DNA of 15,983 bases from SFDP01 sp051653625 (GTDB taxonomy: Bacteria; Bacillota; Clostridia; Lachnospirales; Lachnospiraceae): assembly GCA_051653625.1 (NCBI GenBank), contig JBOFWM010000110.1, positions 1 through 15,983 of the forward strand, read 5' to 3'. Under the pieces are notes generated by a model that did no database searches, had not been told where the DNA came from, and saw only the letters and a program-made list of their open reading frames with translations. This document shows positions 6,578 through 14,320 of the stretch, piece by piece (position 1 is the stretch's first letter; each line of letters begins with the position of its first letter). The position numbers were made by a program, and so were the translations under genes.

Positions 6578-8440
6578 TTATTTCTCTCTATACCATTGTT
6601 CTGCAACAAATAATTTCCATAGCAATCCACTATGAATTCCTTTGTTATGAAACTCTTGTAATACCTTTTGAAACTTCCTTTTTTCTAAAAATCCATCTTC
6701 CACTAATTTGCTTTTCTCTAGTAAATCAAAGGCATACTCGTGAACACTCCCTTGTTGTAACCAATTTTTTATTGGTACAGAAAATCCTTTTTTCGGTCTA
6801 TCTAACATTTCTTTTGGTACATACTCATAGAGCAATTCCTTTAAAATCACTTTGCTTACGCCATCTTTATATTTATAGTCGATTGGTAAGCTCCATGCAA
6901 ATTGTATAATTTCTTGGTCTAATAATGGAATTCTATTTTCTAGAGATACTTCCATACCTGCACGATCCACTTTTACTAAAATATCTTCTGGATGATAATA
7001 ACACATATCTTTCAATAACATATTCTGCTTATTATCTTGTAAAATAGGAATCTCTTTATTAAGTGGCAATGTGATTCCATTTACGATGTGATCACTATAA
7101 TAATCCATTCTATTACATACCGCCTCTTTTAATTGAATGGAGTTTTTTGCCATGAGACATTCCGTACCTCGATAGATTGTTCCATTTTTTACAAATGGCG
7201 TAACACTCACTGCTTTTCCCATTGCATTTCTTAACGGATATGGCACTTTTTTAACTTTATTCCATAAATTATCACATTTATAATACGTATTATATCCACA
7301 AAACAATTCATCTCCTGCGTCTCCACTAAGAGATACTGTTACTTTACTCTTTGCTAACTTACTGACAAGATACGTTGGAAGTTGCGAAGAATCTGCAAAC
7401 GGTTCCGAGAAAATGTGTGGCAATTTTGGAATCACCTCTTGTAACTCTTTTTCTGTAACATAAAGTTCCGTATGATCCGTTCCGATATGTGCCGCAATTT
7501 CTTTTGCAAACAATGCTTCATTGTATTTTGGATCTTCAAATCCCATTGTAAAGGTTTTAACCGGCTCTTTACGAAGCGACTGCATAATTGAAACAATTAA
7601 AGGACTATCAATTCCACCTGATAAAAATGCACCGACTGGTACATCTGCTATCATTTGTTGCTCTATGGAGTTTGTCAGTAATCGTTTTAACTCTTCTTTT
7701 GCCTCTTGAAAACTCCCTTTAAATGGATTTTTTTCTCCTGCTTTTGCTACCTCTTCCATACTATAATATGTTTCTATACCATCAATGTTTATAAAAGGTG
7801 CTGCTATTTTTAACATTTTTCCTGGCTCTAATTTATAGATGTCTTCATAAATGGAATAAGGTGTTGGCAAATAACCCAATCGTAAAAATAAAGCAAGCGC
7901 CTCTTTATTTATCTTGTTTTGAAAGTCTGTCATCGCTTTTATGGATAATAAATCCGATGCAAATACAAAGTTTCCTCTAACAAACCCATAATATAAAGGT
8001 TTTTCTCCCACTCTATCTCTAAATAAAGTGAGTGTCTTTTCTTCCCGATCGTATACTGCTGCCCCAAACATCCCTTTTAAATCGTCTAATACGGAATATC
8101 CATACGCAGCAATTCCTTCAAGCAAAACTTCCGTATCCGAAGTCCCTTTAAAACTTGTAATGTGTCTCTCTTCTAATAATTTTTTACGCAATACCTCTAT
8201 ATTGTAAATTTCTCCATTGTAAACCATAACATATCGTTCACTTTTTGAAATCATAGGCTGTGCACCGGCCTTTGATAAATCAAGAATGGATAATCTTCTA
8301 TGGCCAAGCCAAATTCCTGTATGTTCATCGTGCCAACAACCATAATCATCTGGTCCTCTATGCAAAATGGCATCACTCATTTTTTTAATTTCTCGATCGT
8401 CTGTTATCTTTCTATTACAAAATCCTAGAATTCCACACAT
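6578..8440 (-). CDS. AsnB-like glutamine amidotransferase, copy 1 (probable uronic acid amidation)
   Basis: A complete 620-residue asparagine-synthetase-type protein. The class II glutaminase domain has Cys2 (MCGI), GHRRLSI (46-52), NGEIYN (75-80) and SDTE (101-104). The ATP-PPi synthetase domain has a canonical PP-loop SGGIDS (274-279) and SGDAGDELFCGY (372-383), where most of its kind, including the paralogue here, have GDGGDE. All residues needed for glutamine hydrolysis and ATP use appear present. Given the TviB/TviC-type genes just upstream in the operon, the likely task is amidation of a hexuronic acid such as GalNAcA, as assigned to WbpS in Pseudomonas aeruginosa O6. It sits 3 nt after the preceding GT4; the nearest upstream purine stretch (AAGG) is about 12 nt from the ATG, a weak site that fits coupled translation. 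Classical asparagine synthesis is the alternative. Confidence 0.9.
   Translation of the reverse strand: MCGILGFCNRKITDDREIKKMSDAILHRGPDDYGCWHDEHTGIWLGHRRLSILDLSKAGAQPMISKSERYVMVYNGEIYNIEVLRKKLLEERHITSFKGTSDTEVLLEGIAAYGYSVLDDLKGMFGAAVYDREEKTLTLFRDRVGEKPLYYGFVRGNFVFASDLLSIKAMTDFQNKINKEALALFLRLGYLPTPYSIYEDIYKLEPGKMLKIAAPFINIDGIETYYSMEEVAKAGEKNPFKGSFQEAKEELKRLLTNSIEQQMIADVPVGAFLSGGIDSPLIVSIMQSLRKEPVKTFTMGFEDPKYNEALFAKEIAAHIGTDHTELYVTEKELQEVIPKLPHIFSEPFADSSQLPTYLVSKLAKSKVTVSLSGDAGDELFCGYNTYYKCDNLWNKVKKVPYPLRNAMGKAVSVTPFVKNGTIYRGTECLMAKNSIQLKEAVCNRMDYYSDHIVNGITLPLNKEIPILQDNKQNMLLKDMCYYHPEDILVKVDRAGMEVSLENRIPLLDQEIIQFAWSLPIDYKYKDGVSKVILKELLYEYVPKEMLDRPKKGFSVPIKNWLQQGSVHEYAFDLLEKSKLVEDGFLEKRKFQKVLQEFHNKGIHSGLLWKLFVAEQWYREK
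7292..7315. repeat. 24-bp perfect direct repeat, copy in first asnB-like gene
   Basis: Identical to 2148-2171, 5144 bp away and in the same orientation. It encodes the DELFCGY segment of the synthetase domain. Confidence 0.85.
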
Positions 8441-8443
8441 GCT

Positions 8444-9562
8444 TTATTTCGACCTTTCTTTCATGACTTTTGTGATGTAACTTCCCCATATTCGATTGAT
8501 AATATCAGGATGAAGTGTATATTGAATTTCACATGCATTTTTTCCCATTTCATTGGCCATTTTCTTATCTTGTAACATCTTATCCATTGCAAGTGTTAAT
8601 TCTTCTTTTGCTCCAACTGGAACTAATATTCCATTTTTCGTATGCTCTATTAAGAATGCTGGCCCTCCACATGGACAATCTGTACTAATTACTGGTAATC
8701 CAAGTGCCATTGCTTCCATTAATGCATTTGGCATCCCTTCATAATCTGAAGTTAATACAAATAAGGAACTATTCTTAATATCTTCTTTCAAATTCTTTTT
8801 ATTTCCACAAAATACAACTTGTGATGCTATGTCTAGCTCTCGTGTTATACGTATGAGTTTAGAACGTAATATTCCTTCTCCATAAATTTTTAAAATCATA
8901 CCTGGATATTTTTTTGCAATAGGACAAAATGCTCGAATTAGAATCTCTTGATTTTTTTGCTCATCTAATTTCCCTACATTTACAATGTAAGGTTCTCTTT
9001 TCTCCATTTCACAAGGTATTTCTCCTATGTATTCTTTTCCTAATGGATTCGGGATCACTTTTCCTTTTTCTAAAATATGTTTTGAGAAGGAAAAGTACTC
9101 CATTGCCTCTTTTGTTTGAAATACATATCCATCTGCTTTTGGATATAGCATCTTCATAATGCTTTTATATACAACATTTCCGTACTCTCTAACGGGATCA
9201 TTACGAACAGAAATGATCATTGGAAAAGGAAAGCTTTTTTTCAAACTTAATGCTAAAAAATTTGGTTCAGGCAAAAAGCACAACAAGACATCTGGATTTA
9301 CATCCTTTAACACTCTCTTTAACAGTCGTCTCCTTTTTAAGAAACGATCTGCCAAAGAAGAGTAGGATGCATCCGATGTCTCTTCAATACAACGATGTGT
9401 AATTTTTGAATCTAACGTGTAACCAACTTCCTTTTTCATGCAAGTAATAATCGTAACCTTACCTTGTTTTACTAGATAATCATTACATAAATTTGCAACT
9501 ACACGTTCTGCGCCTCCACGTCCTAACGTAAGTAGAAGGCAAGCTATATGATATTGTTTCAT
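8444..9562 (-). CDS. GT4 glycosyltransferase, CPCGG subfamily
   Basis: A 372-residue GT-B, family 4 enzyme beginning MKQYHIACLLLTLGRGGAER, the typical N-terminal strand plus GGAER loop. The C-terminal domain has VNVGKLDEQKNQ (194-205), KIYGEG (225-230) and the catalytic EGMPNALME (275-283), followed by TDCPCGGP (294-301). The same block occurs in both halves of the fusion glycosyltransferase at 3309-5486, showing paralogy. An in-frame ATG at 9646 would add 28 residues, but that extension overlaps the epimerase gene and precedes the natural family start. The ATG at 9562 has AAGGA about 9 nt upstream and lies 28 nt after the epimerase stop, the widest gap in the operon. It transfers a sugar to the lipid-linked chain; relatives such as PglJ/PglH use HexNAc donors, but specificity here is unknown. 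Confidence 0.92.
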   Translation of the reverse strand: MKQYHIACLLLTLGRGGAERVVANLCNDYLVKQGKVTIITCMKKEVGYTLDSKITHRCIEETSDASYSSLADRFLKRRRLLKRVLKDVNPDVLLCFLPEPNFLALSLKKSFPFPMIISVRNDPVREYGNVVYKSIMKMLYPKADGYVFQTKEAMEYFSFSKHILEKGKVIPNPLGKEYIGEIPCEMEKREPYIVNVGKLDEQKNQEILIRAFCPIAKKYPGMILKIYGEGILRSKLIRITRELDIASQVVFCGNKKNLKEDIKNSSLFVLTSDYEGMPNALMEAMALGLPVISTDCPCGGPAFLIEHTKNGILVPVGAKEELTLAMDKMLQDKKMANEMGKNACEIQYTLHPDIINRIWGSYITKVMKERSK

Positions 9563-9571
9563 ATCTCCATT

Positions 9572-9577
9572 TCCTTT
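9572..9577 (-). promoter_or_regulatory. Ribosome binding site deciding the start at 9562
   Basis: The coding strand carries an AAAGGA-type purine block about 9 nt before the ATG at 9562. It supports this start over the ATG at 9646, which lies inside the epimerase gene. Confidence 0.6.
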
Positions 9578-9590
9578 ACATATATGACGT

Positions 9591-10565
9591 TTATAAATTT
9601 TGTCTATACCAGTCAATTGCTTTTTCAATCCCCTTTTGGAAATCAAACTCTGGATCGTATCCTAATTTTGTCTTTGCTTTTGTTATATCTGCATTGGAAT
9701 GTTTGATATCTCCTGCGCGATCTGGTCCAAAATTTGGCTCAATCTCTTTGCCTAATGCCTTACATAAATGGTAGTAAATATCAATTAAATATTCTCTTCC
9801 ACCATATGCCACATTATATGCTTCTCCCGCTGCTTCACTAGGTGCTAAACATGCTTTTAAATTTGCTTCTATTACATTATCAATATACGTAAAATCTCTA
9901 GATTGTTTTCCATCTCCATTAATAGTTGGTGCTTCGTTGTTCAGTAGCATTTTAATAAATTTTGGTAAAACTGCTGCATATGCACCCTCTGGATCTTGTC
10001 GTCTTCCAAATACATTAAAATATCGCATTCCATACGTATCTAACCCGTATAAAGTCTTATATAGTCTTCCATATTCCTCATCTACTTTTTTAGTCAACGC
10101 ATAGGGTGACAAAATATTTCCCTCTTGGCCTTCTACTTTTGGAAGTACAGGATGATCTCCATACACAGAAGAACTTGATGCATAGACAAACTTCTTCACG
10201 TTCTTTTGTCTTGCAGCTTCCATCATATTTAATGTCCCTTTAATATTTACTTCTTCATAGAACAGTGGCATTTCTATACTTCTTGGAACACTTCCCCATG
10301 CTGCTTGATTTAATACAAAGTCAACACCATCACATGCATTAAGGCAAGTATCTAAATCACGAATATCGCCTTCGATAAAAGAGTAATTTTCATGATGGAT
10401 AAACAACTCCACATTTTCTCGTTTTCCCGTAGATAAATTATCAAGGCATTTTACTTTGTATCCTAATTCTAAAATTGCCTCACATAAATTAGACCCTATA
10501 AAGCCGGCTCCTCCTGTTACTAAAAATACGGTATCTTTTTCAAATTTTACGTCTTGATAACTCAT
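9591..10565 (-). CDS. UDP-HexNAc / UDP-HexNAcA 4-epimerase, TviC/WbpP type
   Basis: A 324-residue extended short-chain dehydrogenase/epimerase. The Rossmann motif GGAGFIG is at 18-24, the serine cluster SSS at 131-133, and the catalytic YxxxK at Tyr155/Lys159. Several blocks match what I recall of WbpP and TviC: QAAWGSVPRS (87-96), SSSVYGDHP (131-139), RYFNVFGRRQDP (181-192) and GAYAAVLPKF. These enzymes interconvert UDP-GlcNAc with UDP-GalNAc, or the matching uronic acids, through an NAD-dependent 4-keto intermediate in the cytoplasm. Together with the dehydrogenase at 11925-13241 it forms the pair used for UDP-GalNAcA in Vi antigen and Pseudomonas O6. The ATG follows the upstream stop by one base, with an AGGA site about 8 nt ahead. 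It could also act on UDP-Glc type sugars, but the WbpP-like blocks argue for N-acetylated ones. Confidence 0.93.
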   Translation of the reverse strand: MSYQDVKFEKDTVFLVTGGAGFIGSNLCEAILELGYKVKCLDNLSTGKRENVELFIHHENYSFIEGDIRDLDTCLNACDGVDFVLNQAAWGSVPRSIEMPLFYEEVNIKGTLNMMEAARQKNVKKFVYASSSSVYGDHPVLPKVEGQEGNILSPYALTKKVDEEYGRLYKTLYGLDTYGMRYFNVFGRRQDPEGAYAAVLPKFIKMLLNNEAPTINGDGKQSRDFTYIDNVIEANLKACLAPSEAAGEAYNVAYGGREYLIDIYYHLCKALGKEIEPNFGPDRAGDIKHSNADITKAKTKLGYDPEFDFQKGIEKAIDWYRQNL

Positions 10566-10566
10566 C

Positions 10567-11937
10567 TTAATTTCCTTTCTTTCTACCTCTGTAATCCCAA
10601 TTGCATTTTATCATTCCAAGTATTGCAATATAGAAAAATGGCATATTGTAAATCACATAACGAGTGATGCATTGTAAGATTAGTGAGGTTCCCATTACAA
10701 ATCCAATCATCAGCATAAATATACTAAGAAAAAACTGAACTTCTTTGTTCCATCCTCTTTTTCTTATTGTAAAAAGGGCAAGTAGTATCGCTATTCCATA
10801 AAGGATCCATGTTAGCGATATAAAAATACTTCGGTCAATTGATATACTTCGAACAAATCCCAATGTACATACTGAAACATAGTTTTGTAAATATCTTTTC
10901 CAATTTACTTTTAGTAATTCTTTTGTTAATTCTTTTGCAACTTGGTCTTCTAGTAATAAGTATTGCCCATAGTCTTCATTTGCAATTCCCTCATATACGT
11001 TATTCTTTTCGGGAACAAACACATCAAAATTAATTGCATCATGCATCTTCTCATGATGAAATGCACGATTTAAAATTCCACTCGGCGAATTTTTTGCTAA
11101 CATTTGATTTTCTTCTAAGGTATCATATATCATATAAAACAATGTTTGTAGCTTTTCGTCTTCTATCCCAGCGCCATCTTCTCGTTCTGATACATATAAT
11201 GCATTTGCAACAATCATTGGTGCTGAAGAAACTGTATTGGTATAAATTCCGCTATTTATATAATGGAATGTGCTCGCAATCGTTGCTGTAAGAAAAAAAA
11301 GCAATCCAACACCTAATACCGATGCAAGAATACCAATATAATGCTTCTTTAAACAAAATTTCATTGCAACTATTATTCCAAGGCCAACAATTAATACCAT
11401 CATCTGCCCTTTTATTAGTACAAGACAAAGAACAAACAAACTACTAATCACTATATGTTTATAGAACTGCTTTTTTTCAACTATCATTTTTACTATATAA
11501 ATCATGAAAATATAGTAAATAGAAATGGTTATTCCTTCTGTCATTATTTTATTTGTCATTACAAGTCCACTTTTTGCAAAAAGAGGAGTCATAAGATGTG
11601 GCAAAACAAGACCAGCCAAACAAATCCATTTTCCAATTTCACTCTTTAAAATCGTTTTCCCTAAATACAAAGCAGTCATTGCACAAGAAATTGCTCCTAT
11701 TGCATTTTGTACTACTGCAAGCGGAATATAGATTGCTTCTCCTTCTCCAAACAGTTTTCGAAACACCAGAAGGAATAAAGGGTATATTGGCTCTCTTGCT
11801 ATACTAAAGGTTAAGTATGAATCAGAATCTCCTGCAATTCCATAATTGCCCTGCAAGAATAGCCAAACAAAAACAATTCCAGATACTATAAAAATCGCGA
11901 TCGTATTATAATATGATTTTTTCTTTATAATCTCCAA
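10567..11937 (-). CDS. Polytopic membrane protein, GT-C-like glycosyltransferase or polymerase
   Basis: I do not recognise a named family for this 456-residue integral membrane protein. By eye it has about ten hydrophobic segments, near 11-29, 70-95, 104-120, 133-152, 161-176, 179-195, 200-221, 370-390, 400-422 and 428-444, with a long hydrophilic loop at about 223-345. The first loop holds an acidic GDSDSY motif (36-41) followed by AREPIYPLFL (47-56). This resembles the D-x-D and R-x-P-x-Y-P elements of GT-C enzymes such as PMT/ArnT-type proteins, and TRYVIYNMP (425-433) at the last helix resembles their RY-x-x-P element. GT-C enzymes use lipid-phosphate sugars outside the membrane; a Wzy-like repeat polymerase is the alternative. 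The start is TTG, with GAGG (plus 11948-11951) 10 nt upstream, overlapping the dehydrogenase gene by 13 nt. No in-frame ATG occurs before residue 87. Confidence 0.75.
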   Translation of the reverse strand: MEIIKKKSYYNTIAIFIVSGIVFVWLFLQGNYGIAGDSDSYLTFSIAREPIYPLFLLVFRKLFGEGEAIYIPLAVVQNAIGAISCAMTALYLGKTILKSEIGKWICLAGLVLPHLMTPLFAKSGLVMTNKIMTEGITISIYYIFMIYIVKMIVEKKQFYKHIVISSLFVLCLVLIKGQMMVLIVGLGIIVAMKFCLKKHYIGILASVLGVGLLFFLTATIASTFHYINSGIYTNTVSSAPMIVANALYVSEREDGAGIEDEKLQTLFYMIYDTLEENQMLAKNSPSGILNRAFHHEKMHDAINFDVFVPEKNNVYEGIANEDYGQYLLLEDQVAKELTKELLKVNWKRYLQNYVSVCTLGFVRSISIDRSIFISLTWILYGIAILLALFTIRKRGWNKEVQFFLSIFMLMIGFVMGTSLILQCITRYVIYNMPFFYIAILGMIKCNWDYRGRKKGN

Positions 11938-13241
11938 TATAAATAATCCTCGTCCATATACTCATTTTTTTCTAAAATACCTTTAATATCTAATAATACT
12001 TTTTTCTCATTTTTTTCATTAAAATAGCTGGTTATCTTTTCTTTTGAAATTGCACTAAATTCATGATGTGCAACTGCAATAATTAAAGCATCTACATTTG
12101 TCACTTCTGCATCATCTACCATTTCAATCCCATATAAATGTTTTGCTTCTTCTCTATCTGCTGTTTCGTCGGCGATAATAGGCTCTATGCCATATTCTCT
12201 AAGTTCTTTTACAATGTCAATAATTTTTGTATTTCTTGTATCTGGACAGTTTTCTTTAAATGTAAATCCTAGAATTCCAACTCGCGCATTTTTAACAGGT
12301 ATATTCGCTTTTATTAAATTCTTTACTACATTCTCGGCAACGTAACGCCCCATGTCATCATTAATTCTTCTACCTGCTAAAATAATTTGTGAATGGTATC
12401 CTAATTCTTCCGCCTTATATGTTAAGTAATAAGGGTCAACACCTATACAATGCCCACCTACAAGACCTGGAGTAAATGGCAAGAAGTTCCATTTTGTTCC
12501 TGCTGCCGCAAGAACTGCTTTTGTATCGATGTTCATTTTATTGAAAATAATAGACAATTCATTCATAAATGCAATATTAATGTCTCTTTGACTATTTTCA
12601 ATGACTTTAGCCGCTTCTGCAACTTTAATGGATTCTGCTTTATAAACTCCGGCTTCAACTACAATCTCATATACCTTTGCAATTGTATCAATGGTTTCTT
12701 CATCCATCCCAGATACAATTTTAATAATGGTTTCTAATCGGTGCACTTTATCGCCTGGATTAATTCGCTCTGGTGAATATCCCACTTTAAAATCCACGCC
12801 ACATATAAGACCTGATTCTTTTTCTAAGATTGGAACACAAACATCTTCTGTGACTCCTGGATAAACTGTAGATTCAAATACTACAATCGATCCTTTTGTT
12901 AGATTTTGTCCCACTAATTTACTTGCACCTTCTACTGGTGATAAATCTGGTGTATGATCTGCATTTACAGGTGTAGGAACTGCTACAATGTGAAATTTTG
13001 CTTCTCGAAGTACGAAAGGGTCATGTGTAAATTCTACTGTTGTTTCTTGAATCACTTGATCTCCTACTTCTTTTGTTGGATCAATTCCATTTCTATATTG
13101 TTCAATTTTATGTTTATTTACGTCAAATCCAATAACTTTTACTTTTTTTGCAAATGCTACCGCGATTGGCATTCCTACATATCCTAAACCTACCAAAGAT
13201 ATTTTTTCCTCACCAGATACGATTTTCTCATATAACGACAT
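11925..13241 (-). CDS. UDP-N-acetylhexosamine 6-dehydrogenase, TviB/WbpO type
   Basis: A full-length (438-residue) UDP-glucose/GDP-mannose dehydrogenase family enzyme that oxidises C6 of a UDP-sugar to the uronic acid using two NAD+. The NAD-binding motif GLGYVG is at 18-23, STVYPG at 124-129, GYSPERINPGD at 154-164, the conserved Lys/Asn pair in AAKVIENSQRD (211-221), and the catalytic Cys265 in GGHCIGVDPYYL. The blocks KWNFLPFTPGLVGGHCIG and GFTFKENCPDTRNTK are those of the Vi antigen TviB/WbpO branch, which acts on UDP-GlcNAc or UDP-GalNAc rather than UDP-Glc. With the epimerase at 9591-10565 it should yield UDP-GalNAcA. The ATG overlaps the upstream GT4 gene by 14 nt and has a strong GGAGG site 9 nt upstream. 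The exact substrate epimer is not resolved by sequence. Confidence 0.94.
   Translation of the reverse strand: MSLYEKIVSGEEKISLVGLGYVGMPIAVAFAKKVKVIGFDVNKHKIEQYRNGIDPTKEVGDQVIQETTVEFTHDPFVLREAKFHIVAVPTPVNADHTPDLSPVEGASKLVGQNLTKGSIVVFESTVYPGVTEDVCVPILEKESGLICGVDFKVGYSPERINPGDKVHRLETIIKIVSGMDEETIDTIAKVYEIVVEAGVYKAESIKVAEAAKVIENSQRDINIAFMNELSIIFNKMNIDTKAVLAAAGTKWNFLPFTPGLVGGHCIGVDPYYLTYKAEELGYHSQIILAGRRINDDMGRYVAENVVKNLIKANIPVKNARVGILGFTFKENCPDTRNTKIIDIVKELREYGIEPIIADETADREEAKHLYGIEMVDDAEVTNVDALIIAVAHHEFSAISKEKITSYFNEKNEKKVLLDIKGILEKNEYMDEDYLYWRL
11948..11951 (-). promoter_or_regulatory. Ribosome binding site supporting a TTG start at 11937
   Basis: GAGG on the coding strand, 10 nt before the TTG at 11937. 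It lies inside the end of the dehydrogenase gene, and no ATG near the first membrane helix competes with it. Confidence 0.55.
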
Positions 13242-14316
13242 GTTGTATTTCCTCCATATATTGTTTTACTACTATTTTTCTATCAAATTCTAATTCCATT
13301 TTTTTTCTTCCAGCACTTCCCATTTTTTGCTTTTCTTCAAAAGACAACGAAAGGAAACGCTCCATTTTTTCTATTAAATTCTTTACATCTTTTTCATTTA
13401 TGTGATACCCACTTACTTCGTCTTCCACTGTTTCTTTACAGCCTGCTCTTTTTGTTGTAATCACTGCTCGTCCACTTGCTGCGGATTCTAAGCATACATT
13501 AGACATTCCTTCTGGATAATAGCTTGGATGAATCAAACAATGTGCATTCTTTAAATAAGGAGTTACATCCCATACATTTCCATAATACTCTATAATGTTA
13601 CATTCTGTCATTTTTTTTATAATTTTTTCATAACTTTCTTCCATTCCACCTAATACGGCAAAAGAAGTATTTGGGTATTTTTCTTTTATAACTTTTGCTG
13701 CCTCTAAGTACTCTTCAATTCCCTTTTCTCTCATAATTCTTGAAATAAAAAGAAAGTTCGTACCATGTTCTTTCATTGGCAAACACTTATATTTATCTAA
13801 ATTTACTCCCGAACCAGGAAGTAAGATTTTTTTCCCTTTTGAAATATGATTTGCTTCAAAAAACTCTAAATTTTCTTTATTTTGCAAAAAAATACAAGAT
13901 GCTTTTTTTAAAGCAATTCGGTATAGATTCTTTGTGATTCTTTGTAAGAACCCCGGATTTTCAAGAGCGCTCCCAAGTCCTGTAATATTTACAAGATATG
14001 GGATTCTCTTTATCCTGCACGCAATCCCACCATAGATATTTGGTTTGATTGTGTAGGTCAATACGACATCTGGTTTGATTTCTTTTACTATTCGCATATA
14101 TGCGCGTAACAGTTTTCCATCCTCAATGGGATTGATTCCACGTCTATTGATAGAAGTCCGAATCATTTCACATCCTAGTGCTTTAAATGATTCGCTATGT
14201 TCTTCATCTGGTAGACTAATATATACTTGGTATTCTTTTGCAATTGCTTCTATCACTTCATATCGAAAGTTATATAACCCTTTTGCAGAATTCGATAGTA
14301 TCAAAACTTTCTTCAT
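13228..14316 (-). CDS. GT4 glycosyltransferase, PglA/CapM-like
   Basis: A 362-residue GT-B, family 4 transferase starting MKKVLILSNSAKGLYNFRYE. The N-terminal domain has YTIKPNIYGG followed by NITGLGSAL, a signature shared with PglA of Campylobacter and CapM-type capsule enzymes. The C-terminal domain has FLFISRIMREKG, the block HPSYYPEGMSNVCLE with the E-x7-E catalytic pair, and SGRAVITTKRAGCKE. PglA transfers GalNAc to undecaprenyl-PP-bacillosamine as the second sugar. The gene's position directly after the PglC-type transferase fits the same second-step role here. In-frame ATGs at 14379 and 14337 lie inside the upstream gene and would add residues not found in the family. The chosen ATG is 4 nt past that gene's stop; a GGGAG block sits further upstream than ideal (about 14 nt), so the start is slightly uncertain. 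Confidence 0.9.
   Translation of the reverse strand: MKKVLILSNSAKGLYNFRYEVIEAIAKEYQVYISLPDEEHSESFKALGCEMIRTSINRRGINPIEDGKLLRAYMRIVKEIKPDVVLTYTIKPNIYGGIACRIKRIPYLVNITGLGSALENPGFLQRITKNLYRIALKKASCIFLQNKENLEFFEANHISKGKKILLPGSGVNLDKYKCLPMKEHGTNFLFISRIMREKGIEEYLEAAKVIKEKYPNTSFAVLGGMEESYEKIIKKMTECNIIEYYGNVWDVTPYLKNAHCLIHPSYYPEGMSNVCLESAASGRAVITTKRAGCKETVEDEVSGYHINEKDVKNLIEKMERFLSLSFEEKQKMGSAGRKKMELEFDRKIVVKQYMEEIQHVVI
13251..13255 (-). promoter_or_regulatory. Strong Shine-Dalgarno (GGAGG) of the dehydrogenase gene
   Basis: A GGAGG core on the coding strand, 9 nt from the ATG at 13241 and inside the end of the upstream GT4 gene. It is one of the strongest sites in the operon, which suggests the dehydrogenase is translated efficiently despite the 14-nt gene overlap. 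Confidence 0.7.
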
Positions 14317-14320
14317 CGTT

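Noticed and set aside
9563..9646. N-terminal extension of the GT4 from the ATG at 9646
   Set aside because: It overlaps the epimerase gene by 56 nt, shows no domain character, and a better ribosome site precedes the ATG at 9562.
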